DNA from: Culicoidibacter larvae
GTDB lineage: Bacteria > Bacillota_I > Bacilli_A > Culicoidibacterales > Culicoidibacteraceae
Direction of reading: 5' to 3'
Assembly: GCF_005771635.1 (NCBI RefSeq)
Contig: NZ_VBWP01000001.1
Location: forward strand, 248,001-312,000
Length of the DNA stretch: 64,000 nt
Part shown: piece after piece, positions 53,089-62,557 of the stretch
How the letters are laid out: each line of letters begins with the position of its first letter
Numbering within the stretch: the stretch's first letter is position 1
Notes under the pieces: model-generated
What the model was told of the DNA's origin: nothing
Seen by the model: the letters and a program-made list of their open reading frames with translations, nothing else
Database searches by the model: none
Position numbers and translations under genes: made by a program

Positions 53089-53940
53089 ATGCAAAAAATT
53101 AAGGATATGAGTTTACAATCAAAAATAATTATTGGAGTAGTTGCAACAGTGATTATCGCAATAGTTGCAGCCGGTGGAGTATACGGATATAATCTTTATT
53201 CTGTGTATGAAGCACAACAAGAGTTGAATGCACAATATAAATCACAAGTACAAATTCTCCAAGATAAACAAGATGAATTTTCGACACTTATTGCTGACAA
53301 TACAAAAACCGTCAACGATTTGGAGTACCTAAATGCTGATGAAAAACAACAAGTTATTGATACACTACAAGTTGACACTCCAGTCATTGTTATTATAAGT
53401 ACGGTTGATACAAATAATTACACTGATGCTGATATTGCTGAAGTGGCAGCGCAAGTTGATACCGTTCAAAAGCAGCTGGATACTTTTAAAGGTGAGCAAT
53501 CACCATTTGAAGTAAAACTGGCAGAAACTCAAAAAACAGCATTAACTAATATTGTTAACAGCAAAACTGGTGAACTCCAAAACCAATATAGCGTAGATCA
53601 CCAAAAACATGTAGCCGAGCAAAAGAAAATCGTCACTGATTTGATTGCAGTTGGGAAATATGATGAAGCATGGGCCAATATGAGCATTGTCAGCGAAGCG
53701 TATGCGAATGCTGACCAATGGACAAGAAACAATATGCCAGCAGCTCCAACTGGTGGAACCGGAACGTATAACGGCGGAACTGGGACAGGAACTGGTGGAG
53801 CCGGTAGTGGAGGTGGCACCCAAGGTGGTGGCACATCTGGTGGAACAGATGGCGGAGGAAGCAATACGGAATGCCGGCCGGTTGCTGGTGGAGAAACATG
53901 TGGTGGAACTGGAAAACCAGATTGGTGGCCAAAACCATAA
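53089..53940 (+). CDS. Membrane-anchored coiled-coil protein with Gly-rich tail
   Basis: 283 residues. One N-terminal membrane anchor (about 13-36, IIIGVVATVIIAIVAAGGVY), a coiled-coil, Gln/Asp-rich extracellular body (to about 205), then a flexible Gly/Thr tail (GTGTGTGGAGSGGGTQGGG) and a short end with a Cys pair (NTECRPVAGGETCGG). No sorting signal. It may be a surface or cell-contact factor of the element. The ATG follows GAGAGGAGTGAACAACG. Confidence 0.6.
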   Translation: MQKIKDMSLQSKIIIGVVATVIIAIVAAGGVYGYNLYSVYEAQQELNAQYKSQVQILQDKQDEFSTLIADNTKTVNDLEYLNADEKQQVIDTLQVDTPVIVIISTVDTNNYTDADIAEVAAQVDTVQKQLDTFKGEQSPFEVKLAETQKTALTNIVNSKTGELQNQYSVDHQKHVAEQKKIVTDLIAVGKYDEAWANMSIVSEAYANADQWTRNNMPAAPTGGTGTYNGGTGTGTGGAGSGGGTQGGGTSGGTDGGGSNTECRPVAGGETCGGTGKPDWWPKP

Positions 53941-53947
53941 TTTATAC

Positions 53948-53978
53948 TATAAAAAAGCAGTCATAAGTGACTGCTTTT
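53948..53978 (+). terminator. Terminator before the transfer operon
   Basis: AAAAAGCAGTCA, TAAG, TGACTGCTTTTTA. Confidence 0.9.
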
Positions 53979-54004
53979 TATTTTGAATAAAGTGAGGAAT
54001 AATT

Positions 54005-54034
54005 ATGAGACAAATGAATAAAGCTCCACCATAG
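54005..54034 (+). CDS. Nine-codon leader peptide ending Pro-Pro-stop
   Basis: ATG six bases after AGTGAGGA; the peptide is MRQMNKAPP. Its end lies in a hairpin (GCTCC 54023-54027 / GGAGC 54036-54040), and a terminator starts nine bases after the stop. Pro-Pro before a stop codon slows ribosomes. Together this looks like a translation-sensing attenuator. Confidence 0.45.
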   Translation: MRQMNKAPP

Positions 54035-54042
54035 GGGAGCAG

Positions 54043-54070
54043 AAGCAGCGTCAACGGCGTTGCTTTTTTT
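54043..54070 (+). terminator. Terminator/attenuator in the leader of the transfer operon
   Basis: AAGCAGCG, loop, CGGCGTTGCTT and seven T (with wobbles). It lies only 43 bases upstream of the surface protein start. Confidence 0.75.
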
Positions 54071-54112
54071 GTTATACAAAAATGGCCATGTGCCAAGAGA
54101 AGAGGAAACAAA

Positions 54113-56887
54113 ATGTTTAAACAGGTAAAACAGGCTATTGAAAAGGCCTTTAGCTGCATAGTAGCAGCAATCTGCTGGGTATTTACATTATTGGTGGAAA
54201 CACCACTCGGAAATGGAATGAAAAAACTATTAAAAAAACTTTTTCAGCAAACTACTAAATATATGCGACTTTTATGGTTCAGCGTTATCCGGATCCTGAA
54301 ATGTATCTGGGATACGCGAGGAATGCGCCAGGTGCGCCTGAAGGGACTGTTGTTCGATCGGCGAATGACTAAACATTATATGAGATATGTAGCACCGGTT
54401 GTTCAAAAATTAAGTCGCCCAGCTAAAAAGATTATTGCGAGAGCGGCGCTTTTTGCAGCATTTATTGGTGTGTTTAGTATAAGTGCGCCGCAACATGCAT
54501 TTGCCACAAGTGATTATGGGTTTCATGTTGAAGCAGCACCAGATTTCTTTAAAACATGGACTGATAGCAACAATGATGGCGATCTAGATCAGAGTGTCAC
54601 TACTAGTGATGATGGAATTACAACAATTAATGATTCACGGACGGGTAATGAGATTAATATGACAACAAATGAGAATTTAAAAGAGATTATTGAGAATAGC
54701 CCTGAAATTGATGAAGAACCTACAGTTGATGAGAATGGATTAACTATGTATGCAGTCGCAAAAACTGAATCTGGTTTAGTGATTAGATCAAGTTTGCCTC
54801 AAGATTCTTTAGTAAGATACCTAAATGGTAAACCTGTTCGTATGCTACGTGGGAGTGGAAACAGCTCGGGAATGCTAAATTGGAATGGGTATGCGACTCC
54901 GTTTATTACCATCGATAATATTGGCCCGGTGTTCTGCATCGAGCCCTATGAAGCTTTCCCGAATGGGGATTGGTATAATAATGGAACAATAGTACATGAT
55001 GATGGGTTGATTGCAATTCTTATTTGGGGATTTCCATCCAATTATGGTGGACAACATGGATTGAGTGATGAAGAGGCCTATGTAAGAACTTTTGTTGCGA
55101 TAAACGCTTACTTAGGGAACTATAATCGTTCAACTGTTGAATCATACGGTGACTCATATATTAATATGTTGCTTCAAAAAGCGGATAGTAAAGATATTCC
55201 GGTTACTAGATTTGAAGTTAAGCAACCAGCAAGTTTGGAAGCAAAATATAATCCAGTAACTAACCGATTAGAAACTGATTTATATACAACAAATGGAAGT
55301 CCGGGTAATTCGTATAAATTACCGAGCTTACCCGCAGGTGTGTACGCGGTGAATGAAGCTGGCAGCAAAATTACTGGTTCGGTCGCAATCGGAACAAAAT
55401 TTCGCTTAGTTAGCGATGATTTAACCTTGGATACTCAAGTATCAACTCCAGTACAGTCAAGTGTCCGTCCACATGCAGCAATTGTTTATGAGGCATCCGG
55501 AGTTCAAAAGCTAACCTCAGGATGGTTGCTAGATCCACTTCCACCGGTAAGCATCAAAGCAACATTTGCTCCAGCTTATATTGCGGTAGGAGGTCATAAA
55601 ACGACTGAGGATGATGAATTTAAAGTAATACCAGGCGCAACTTATGGCCTATACCAAGCAGACGGCCGAGAACTTGATGTAGTTGTTACTGATGAAAACG
55701 GTGATTTTGTAACTGGAAAAGTAGCAGCATCACTTTACGGTAGTGGCGCATACTTGCGTGAAATCAAAACGGCCGATGACGCAACCTACGTATTGGATTA
55801 TCAAAAGTTTGTTTTACCGGACTTAGCTGATCCTGCCGTTGCAGCACAAATTATTGATGGTGTATACTATGTCAATGATAATCAAAACATTATCAATGAA
55901 TATAATGAAATTGACGACTTAACGATTGCTAAAGTTGATAGTGTGACTGGCGAGCCGCTGGCGGATGCTCAGTTTGAAGTAAAACGTGTCAGTGGTGAGG
56001 CGTGTCCCGAAGTTACGCAAACTACTGATAACAATAGTTCAGATAATAATGTTGCAGCATCAGTTGATTGCCAGTTTACCCGCGTGTACACAACTGGAAC
56101 TGATGGATATGCAGTTATTCCTGAGACTGATTTTTCGCTATATAAATATGGCGGATATGAAGTCCGTGAGTTAGTAGCACCGGGTGGATATACTCGGAGT
56201 GATGAAGTTGTGACATTTAATATTGATTCTGATCAGAAAATCATTCATATTACATTTGAGAATGATAAAATTGATGAACTCGCTGTAACAGGAGAGGGCA
56301 ACTTTGAAGCACTCGTTGGTGGTTTAGCCTTAATTGCGCTTACCGGTGGAGTAATTCTGATTAGTAGAAGCAAAAAAGGCCGTAAAGGAGCTGCAACACT
56401 TGCGATTGCCTTATTAATCGGTGCTGGAGTATTTGCGACAAGTGGAACACAAGTATTTGCGGCAACTACTGAAAATAATGAGGTTGAAGGGACACAAATG
56501 GATGAATACAACAAGACATCTAAAGAAGTTTTACAAGTATTCATGCTACGAGCAAGTGACGATGATAATTTTATTAATCCACTGGATCCATCGGTAACTG
56601 TGCCGACAGATCCAATCCCAGAAGTTGCGCCACCTCCGGTTGAGGAGAACATTGTTGCTGAAGGGAATAAGGATGGCAGTGATGCGTCAACAACTACTGG
56701 TGGTGGAAGTGCATCAACAGGTACAAGTTCAGAAGATGATACACTCTCTTGGTATGATGGTCCATTAACTAATACAGGACAAAATTTAATGCTAGGAGTG
56801 TTCATTGGAACCATGCTTGTCATTATTGCAGGAATTGCTGCTTTCTTTGCTGTACGCAAACGAAAAGCGCTTAAAACGGAGGAATAA
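54113..56887 (+). CDS. Large sortase-type surface protein with thioester-like and Cna-B-like domains
   Basis: 924 residues. A long basic N-terminus with two hydrophobic stretches (11-31 and about 108-130, the latter ending AFATS, a signal peptidase site). A thioester-like domain follows (VFCIEPYEAF about 275, ...YVRTFVAINAYLG), then a Cna-B-like module (IDDLTIAKVDSVTGEPLADA, about 601-705). LAVTG (723-727) plus helix plus KKGRK forms a sorting signal. Then comes a second signal-peptide-like helix (AATLAIALLIGAGVFATSG...VFAAT), a Ser/Thr/Pro stretch, and a second sorting signal LTNTG (885-889) plus helix plus RKRK. First gene of the transfer operon. Confidence 0.8.
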   Translation: MFKQVKQAIEKAFSCIVAAICWVFTLLVETPLGNGMKKLLKKLFQQTTKYMRLLWFSVIRILKCIWDTRGMRQVRLKGLLFDRRMTKHYMRYVAPVVQKLSRPAKKIIARAALFAAFIGVFSISAPQHAFATSDYGFHVEAAPDFFKTWTDSNNDGDLDQSVTTSDDGITTINDSRTGNEINMTTNENLKEIIENSPEIDEEPTVDENGLTMYAVAKTESGLVIRSSLPQDSLVRYLNGKPVRMLRGSGNSSGMLNWNGYATPFITIDNIGPVFCIEPYEAFPNGDWYNNGTIVHDDGLIAILIWGFPSNYGGQHGLSDEEAYVRTFVAINAYLGNYNRSTVESYGDSYINMLLQKADSKDIPVTRFEVKQPASLEAKYNPVTNRLETDLYTTNGSPGNSYKLPSLPAGVYAVNEAGSKITGSVAIGTKFRLVSDDLTLDTQVSTPVQSSVRPHAAIVYEASGVQKLTSGWLLDPLPPVSIKATFAPAYIAVGGHKTTEDDEFKVIPGATYGLYQADGRELDVVVTDENGDFVTGKVAASLYGSGAYLREIKTADDATYVLDYQKFVLPDLADPAVAAQIIDGVYYVNDNQNIINEYNEIDDLTIAKVDSVTGEPLADAQFEVKRVSGEACPEVTQTTDNNSSDNNVAASVDCQFTRVYTTGTDGYAVIPETDFSLYKYGGYEVRELVAPGGYTRSDEVVTFNIDSDQKIIHITFENDKIDELAVTGEGNFEALVGGLALIALTGGVILISRSKKGRKGAATLAIALLIGAGVFATSGTQVFAATTENNEVEGTQMDEYNKTSKEVLQVFMLRASDDDNFINPLDPSVTVPTDPIPEVAPPPVEENIVAEGNKDGSDASTTTGGGSASTGTSSEDDTLSWYDGPLTNTGQNLMLGVFIGTMLVIIAGIAAFFAVRKRKALKTEE

Positions 56888-56949
56888 TTGATAAGAGTAA
56901 GTCAGCACAATATCTGTGCTGACTTTTCTTATATATGAGGTGAATTGTA

Positions 56950-57816
56950 ATGAAATTAAAAAGACAAAAGGAAGTGCCACTAACTGAATCTAAGCCGAAG
57001 AAAAGTGGATTTAACTTCAAAAAACTTGGCCGGCGCATTGCGCTTACGCTTGTACTGATTGCGCTACTTTTCTCAGTATATGGCAATTTGCGAATTAATA
57101 GTGCTATTAGTTCTATGCAAGAGGCAGGCGAGGCCCAAGTAACAACGATTGATGCCGGAAGTGAAGTAGTTGGCCGGAACGTGCTACTATCAATGATGAA
57201 TGTAGACCCAAATAATTCTGATATGGTGAAGACCAGACAAAAATTCTTAACTGGTGTTATTGCGCCGTCATATTTAGAAGCCTATTTACCGCTGCCGAAG
57301 AGCGTGCAACAAGTCACAGAAATATCAGCAATTAAGACAGATATCTTTGCTGATACGGTTTACCGTGTGACCTACAACGTCAGTTATGATGTGAATGAAG
57401 AACATTTCTCGACGTACATGGCATTGTTGATCCAAGCTGAGAATTTTAATTATAAAGTAGTTTCAGATCCGCAAGTGATTGGACAGGGTGAAATGGGAAC
57501 GTTATATGAACAAACATTCACCGATACTATAAACAGTGATTTAAAAGAAACTGTTAAAAAACATTTAACGGTCTTTTTTGAAGCATACTTCGGACATGAT
57601 ACTAGTGCGCTTGATGTCTTGTCTACTGGAATTAAACCAGCGTATGGAAATTATACCTTCCGTTCACTTGGTAGTATTCAAGTTGATGAGAAGGCGGAAA
57701 AAATAAAAGTCATTGTGTATGCCGAGGAGCAGTCAAGTGGTCAGCAGCTGCGAATGACGTATATTTTAGAGTATAAAACACAGGAATCAGGAATACTGAT
57801 TACCAAAATAGATTAA
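56950..57816 (+). CDS. Conjugal transfer protein, TcpC family (VirB8-like)
   Basis: 288 residues. Basic cytoplasmic N-terminus, one membrane helix (about 31-47, ALTLVLIALLFSVYGNL) and two extracellular NTF2-like domains, the arrangement of TcpC of pCW3, Orf13 of Tn916 and ConB of ICEBs1. TcpC scaffolds the transfer channel. The strings FLTGVIAPSYLEAYLPLP and AYGNYTFRSLGSIQVDEKA fit the family. The start follows TATGAGGTGAATTGTA. Confidence 0.85.
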   Translation: MKLKRQKEVPLTESKPKKSGFNFKKLGRRIALTLVLIALLFSVYGNLRINSAISSMQEAGEAQVTTIDAGSEVVGRNVLLSMMNVDPNNSDMVKTRQKFLTGVIAPSYLEAYLPLPKSVQQVTEISAIKTDIFADTVYRVTYNVSYDVNEEHFSTYMALLIQAENFNYKVVSDPQVIGQGEMGTLYEQTFTDTINSDLKETVKKHLTVFFEAYFGHDTSALDVLSTGIKPAYGNYTFRSLGSIQVDEKAEKIKVIVYAEEQSSGQQLRMTYILEYKTQESGILITKID

Positions 57817-57830
57817 GGAGGCATATTAAT

Positions 57831-58046
57831 ATGCAAATGTTTGATAATTTAATAAATAATGTTCGGTACGTACTATCTGGGCTTATTGGACTTTATGTGG
57901 CGTGGCACGCATTTCGCGATTACCGGAAGAAAGATTATGTCGGATTTGTAATTGGTGTGGCAATAGGTGTATTCATATTATTGCTGCTTATGTGGCCAGA
58001 AATTTTAAACCTCTTTTCGGAATTCGGGAAGGCGTTATTCCAATGA
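57831..58046 (+). CDS. Small conjugation membrane protein (ConC-like)
   Basis: 71 residues with two hydrophobic helices (about 14-26 and 37-57). Size and position between the TcpC- and TcpE-like genes match small channel proteins of ICEBs1/Tn916 type systems. ATG behind AAGGAGGCATATTAAT. It overlaps the next start by four bases (ATGA). Confidence 0.7.
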   Translation: MQMFDNLINNVRYVLSGLIGLYVAWHAFRDYRKKDYVGFVIGVAIGVFILLLLMWPEILNLFSEFGKALFQ

Positions 58047-58435
58047 GGATTGTACGTGTATATGATTCGGTATGGAAAGTTAAAATTATGGTTTATGCAA
58101 TCGGAAACTTTACGCTTGATCGGCCAATCCCACTTTTAGGCCTATTGATGTTTGTAGGAGCGTTAATTATTGAAAGTTTATTGTTTTACCAACTGGGTCT
58201 CTTGGGTCAAATGGTAAGCCAACCATTATTACTGCTTATCTACATATTGATACCAATTGGGGCATATATCTATTTGCCGAATGCTAACATTGATGGGAAG
58301 CACATATTCTTTTTCTTAAAAGATTATATTCGCTTTATTGTGCGGCCAAAAGTGACTGATGCGAATAAACGAATCGTCAATGGGCCGGTTCACATGGATA
58401 ATGCTGCCGAAACAATCATTTGGAAGGAGGAGTAA
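58043..58435 (+). CDS. TcpE family conjugal transfer protein
   Basis: 130 residues. An N-terminal MRIVRVYDSVWKVKIMVYAIG followed by two membrane helices (about 30-50 and 56-80) and a C-terminal basic/aromatic part (FFFLKDYIRFIVRPKV). TcpE-like proteins accompany the VirB4 ATPase in Gram-positive transfer systems. Reading upstream in this frame to 57902 is open but only shadows the previous gene. Confidence 0.8.
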   Translation: MRIVRVYDSVWKVKIMVYAIGNFTLDRPIPLLGLLMFVGALIIESLLFYQLGLLGQMVSQPLLLLIYILIPIGAYIYLPNANIDGKHIFFFLKDYIRFIVRPKVTDANKRIVNGPVHMDNAAETIIWKEE

Positions 58436-58438
58436 CTT

Positions 58439-60889
58439 ATGGAGTTTCCAATTAAGGAACTAAGAAACAATATTTTAGTTAATAGCGAGGGCGACGTATG
58501 GTGTTATTATCGCATTGCGCCTCAAGATTATGAGTATTTAAGTGGAAATGAAAAGTTAGGGTTTCAACGAAAACTTGAAACCCTTTTATATGGCTCGTAT
58601 CAGGCATACCATTTATTGCGAATTACCAACACCAAAGACTTGGATACATTTAAACCGCCAATGAATAATAAGAAACTTTTGCCGGTAGCCGAGTTTGTCT
58701 GGGCCAAGATGAAGGAGTTTGCACGGAGTTTTTATCAAGATGGCGTTTTAGAAGAGGGATTTTATATTGGAATTCAGATTACACCTGTAGAATCTACAAT
58801 AAGTGCCATTAAAGATATTATAAAAGGAGCTGGTAGTTTATTTACAAAAGCGATTCCGGAAATTGATCAAGCGGTGCTGTCAATGGAACGCGAAGTATAT
58901 AGCTTTCTGAGTAAAATCTATAAACCAGAAAGACTAAAACAACGTGAAATTGGTTACTTGACCAAACGTAATTACTGGAAAGGAATCCGGCCGGATTTTG
59001 ATGTTGAACGTGAAGCGAGTACGTTTTGGTGCAGTGGGCAGGTCAGCCTAGAAAGTCGGTATTTGCGGGTAGCTCAAGATGAAAAAGAAGTGATTCATGC
59101 ATATTTTGTTGTTTCATCCATGGAGTTTGAAAATAACGGCATGAATTTTGATTATATCTACGCTACACAGGATTTAAGTGTACCAGTCGATTTATCAATA
59201 CATATTGATACTTTAACTAATGAGGTGGCGCAAAAAGAAGCACTAGAGAAACGTCGAAATCTAGAAGGCCAAGCGATGCACCAGGCAGAAGCTGAAGCCT
59301 ACGTTAATCCAGATTTATCTAAACGGATCAATCAGATGATTGATGTTGAAGATGAGTTTAAAAATAGTAAAGAAAAACCGATGTTAAAAGCAAGTATCGT
59401 ATATGGTGTTGTTGCTGACACAATTGAAGAGATTCAAATTATTGAAAAAGAACTCAAGGAACGTTTGCGCGGGTACCGAATTATTCTCACTCGGCCAATT
59501 GCAGATCAAGCAGACTTGATGGCATCATTCATTCCGGGAGCAGCGCCTTACATTGCGCCAGATTATATTCGTATGATGGAACCGGAAGCGATTAGTAGTG
59601 GTGTCTTTGGCGCGACTGATTCAATTGGGTCACACATGGGGTTCTTGCTTGGCGTTGCTGGAAGTCAGGGGCGTTTTGTTTTCTTTGATCCAAGTCAGGG
59701 ACCTAAAGCTGATCCGGATAATCCAACGGCAACAAGCAGTCCTTCCGTATCAATTACTGGTATTCCTGGAAGTGGTAAAAGTGTGACTGCTAACTTGATA
59801 GGTATATGGTCTGCTATCTTCTTTGGTAAATCAATCTTTACCGATCCGAAGTTTGATCGCCGGGCGTGGGCCGAAGAGCTTGGACTCTTTCTACCTCCAG
59901 ACTTACGTGAACTCTTTATGAGTGAAGTCTATATTCGTGAGCTTGGAAAGGGTGGAGATGATGCCGGTATTCTAGATCCATTTATAACTCAAAATGATAT
60001 GGATCGAGCACGAATGATGGCACTTGAAGTGTTAAGCTATTTGCTTCGTCTTGGTGTAGATGATTTTGGGTACACGATGCTCAGCGAAGCATGCAGCTTT
60101 ACTAAACATATTCCTGCACCGACCTTAAATAGCATTCCTGACATTTTGAATAATTGGCATAGTTGGCAATTTAAGCAACGTGAAGCAATTCCGAGTGCTG
60201 AAGAAATACAAATCGCAAGCAATCTTGCACGGCGAATCAGTTCATGTAAGGATCATGCGATTTCAAATATCTTCTTTGCGAATCCAGACGCTCTGCCGGA
60301 TCCGCTACGTTTTGATTATTCAATCAATGTTGTTGCGGTTAATAAACTGCAGCTGCCTGATGTGAATCTGGACCGGAGCGACTATACAATCGGACATCAA
60401 CTCTCAACTGTCGTACTCATGTGTTTGACAGCAGCAGTCGAAGCGTTTATTACTGAATATCCTTCGGAGTTTAAATTCATTGGAAATGATGAAACGTGGG
60501 CAATTAGTTCAACACCTCAAGGTCGGCGTATGGTTGATAGTTTACAACTACTTGGTCGTTCAATGAATGCGGCCATTTATCCGATTTCACAGAAGTACGA
60601 ACATATTCCTAATACTGAGGTGATTGGTGCGAAGTTTGCCGGTCTTGCAAGAGGTGAAGAAGCAACACGGATCATTGAATACTTTGGTCTAGAACCGAGT
60701 GAATACTTGGAAAGTCAAATCGCAAGTTTTGAGCCTGGAGAGATGTTGTTCCAAGATATTTATGAACGTATTGGCACAATGCAAGTGCTGGCAATTTTTA
60801 TTGAGCTTGAGTGGGCTTTGAATACAAGTCCGGATCGGCCAGATCTTGAAACGTACATTGCTAAACAGATGGCCCGAATGGAGGCGTAG
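58439..60889 (+). CDS. VirB4-type conjugation ATPase (ConE/TcpF-like)
   Basis: 816 residues. Walker A TGIPGSGKSVTAN at about residue 440, preceded by FFDPSQGP, with Walker B and later motifs in EFKFIGNDETWAISSTPQGRRMV. The N-terminal 400 residues have the VirB4 substrate-interaction layout. It powers DNA and protein transfer at the membrane. The start follows GGAGGAGTAACTT, three bases after the TcpE gene. Confidence 0.92.
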   Translation: MEFPIKELRNNILVNSEGDVWCYYRIAPQDYEYLSGNEKLGFQRKLETLLYGSYQAYHLLRITNTKDLDTFKPPMNNKKLLPVAEFVWAKMKEFARSFYQDGVLEEGFYIGIQITPVESTISAIKDIIKGAGSLFTKAIPEIDQAVLSMEREVYSFLSKIYKPERLKQREIGYLTKRNYWKGIRPDFDVEREASTFWCSGQVSLESRYLRVAQDEKEVIHAYFVVSSMEFENNGMNFDYIYATQDLSVPVDLSIHIDTLTNEVAQKEALEKRRNLEGQAMHQAEAEAYVNPDLSKRINQMIDVEDEFKNSKEKPMLKASIVYGVVADTIEEIQIIEKELKERLRGYRIILTRPIADQADLMASFIPGAAPYIAPDYIRMMEPEAISSGVFGATDSIGSHMGFLLGVAGSQGRFVFFDPSQGPKADPDNPTATSSPSVSITGIPGSGKSVTANLIGIWSAIFFGKSIFTDPKFDRRAWAEELGLFLPPDLRELFMSEVYIRELGKGGDDAGILDPFITQNDMDRARMMALEVLSYLLRLGVDDFGYTMLSEACSFTKHIPAPTLNSIPDILNNWHSWQFKQREAIPSAEEIQIASNLARRISSCKDHAISNIFFANPDALPDPLRFDYSINVVAVNKLQLPDVNLDRSDYTIGHQLSTVVLMCLTAAVEAFITEYPSEFKFIGNDETWAISSTPQGRRMVDSLQLLGRSMNAAIYPISQKYEHIPNTEVIGAKFAGLARGEEATRIIEYFGLEPSEYLESQIASFEPGEMLFQDIYERIGTMQVLAIFIELEWALNTSPDRPDLETYIAKQMARMEA

Positions 60890-60892
60890 TAC

Positions 60893-62557
60893 ATGAAAGA
60901 TATAGGTGACTGGTATAAACATATTGATATGATGCGACTTGCTCAAAATACTGATACATGGGATATCAGCGGAAATATAGCCTTTATGCTGGCAAATTTC
61001 TTCTGGAGCTTATACAAGGCGCTCACAGAGCTGTGCATCTACGTGTTACGAATTGCCTTTGATGTTGACTTTATCAATGCATTTGGCGATATGATTCAAG
61101 AGTTTATTCAAAAGTTTGTTGGATATAATGGTAGCTACATGAATAATGGGTTGTTGCCAACGTTTTTAACGCTCATTTTCTTAATTGTAATTGCGGAATT
61201 GTTTTACTACTATTCTAAGCGTGATTATTCAGGAATGTTTGTACAAATATTCTTAACAATTGCTATTTTAGTTGGTAGCTTTTTCTTTTATACAAATATT
61301 GGTACTGTAATAAAAACCGTAAATACAGTTACAACTGAAATTAGTAGTGTGGTTATTGGTCTAACAACTGATGTTCAGTACGATGAGGACGGTGAGCCGT
61401 TGTCGATTGGTGAACAAATTGAAATTGCTGCAAAAGAAGAGCTACTCTTCAAACCCTGGTTACATTTGAACTTTGGTGTGACAGATATTGAGGCTCTGAA
61501 CGAAGCGAATCAGCAGGATCAAACAAAACTAACTGGCGCTGCCAGAGTAAAACTCTTTTTAGAAACAGAAGGAGATCTCGCAAAACTTGCTGATACAGAA
61601 GTCACTCAATATAAGAATAAAGCAATGAGTCGTGACCATAATCCATGGGGTAGAGCTAGTGATGCGATTTTACTATTCTTTACTTCAATTCCAAGTGCTG
61701 CTGTGTTTATTATGATTGGGATTGTAGTCTTTGCCGCAAAAGTAATGATTGTTGTCTTTATATTAATACTTCCGATACCACTTACTATGGCGCTGATTCC
61801 ATCGAAACGGATGGGGCTTATTACTTATTTAAATAAGATTCTTGGCAATCAAATTGAAGTTATTTCAATGGGACTTGTTGTATCAGTCCTCTTATTTACA
61901 AGCAGTATTCTAAAAAGTGCCATTGCGACGATGCCGGATATGACATTTGCGAAGAGTCAATTGTTGGTAACTATTATTTACTGTGTGTTTTGGTGGAAAC
62001 GCAAGGAGTTCTTTGGACCGGCAATGGTTTTAGGTGGAACAATCAAAACTAAATATAATGAAGCAGTTCAGTATGCAAGAACACATCGTCAAGATAAGTT
62101 TTATAGAAATGGTAATAATACAAATGGGCCAGACAATAAGCCCGAACCAAAGGATCCACCGAATAAACCACCAAGTAAGCCAAAGGGTGCTACGCTTTCT
62201 AAAACTCCAAGTAGAGCTGAATTTAGAAAGAATAAAGGTAAACTTGTTGCCGGCGCAGCAGCAACGGCTAAAAATGCAAGAAACACGGTTCAAGCAGGTA
62301 ATGCAAAAGCGAAAGCAGCTACTAGTGCGGTGAGTGCTGCAGCAAATAAAAAGAACAGCGTGAAGACAGATAAACCACGAAAACCGAGAACCTTACCACC
62401 AATGGCTAAGGTAACCCCAAAAGAAAACATTCGACCACGTAGTGTGGTAACTGATAGTTTACTGTCAAAACCAACTCCTGCGAAACCATTGTATTACACC
62501 GAAAATGGTGGCACTGATAAAAAATATGTCAATAACAAAAAAGGTGATCAGTCATGA
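60893..62557 (+). CDS. VirB6-like polytopic conjugation protein (ConG-like)
   Basis: 554 residues. About seven membrane helices between 20 and 390 (for example FLTLIFLIVIAELFYYYS, FIMIGIVVFAAKVMIVVFIL), then a long basic, Pro/Lys/Ala-rich cytoplasmic tail (about 400-554). The tail contains RHRQ/GNNTNGPDNKPEPKDPPNKP. It should form part of the inner-membrane channel. It overlaps the next gene by four bases. Confidence 0.83.
   Translation: MKDIGDWYKHIDMMRLAQNTDTWDISGNIAFMLANFFWSLYKALTELCIYVLRIAFDVDFINAFGDMIQEFIQKFVGYNGSYMNNGLLPTFLTLIFLIVIAELFYYYSKRDYSGMFVQIFLTIAILVGSFFFYTNIGTVIKTVNTVTTEISSVVIGLTTDVQYDEDGEPLSIGEQIEIAAKEELLFKPWLHLNFGVTDIEALNEANQQDQTKLTGAARVKLFLETEGDLAKLADTEVTQYKNKAMSRDHNPWGRASDAILLFFTSIPSAAVFIMIGIVVFAAKVMIVVFILILPIPLTMALIPSKRMGLITYLNKILGNQIEVISMGLVVSVLLFTSSILKSAIATMPDMTFAKSQLLVTIIYCVFWWKRKEFFGPAMVLGGTIKTKYNEAVQYARTHRQDKFYRNGNNTNGPDNKPEPKDPPNKPPSKPKGATLSKTPSRAEFRKNKGKLVAGAAATAKNARNTVQAGNAKAKAATSAVSAAANKKNSVKTDKPRKPRTLPPMAKVTPKENIRPRSVVTDSLLSKPTPAKPLYYTENGGTDKKYVNNKKGDQS

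Noticed and set aside
56245-56859. 204-residue antisense frame in the surface protein gene
   Set aside because: Ser/Pro-rich product explained by the reverse complement of Thr/Gly/Ala-rich sense codons; no start signals.
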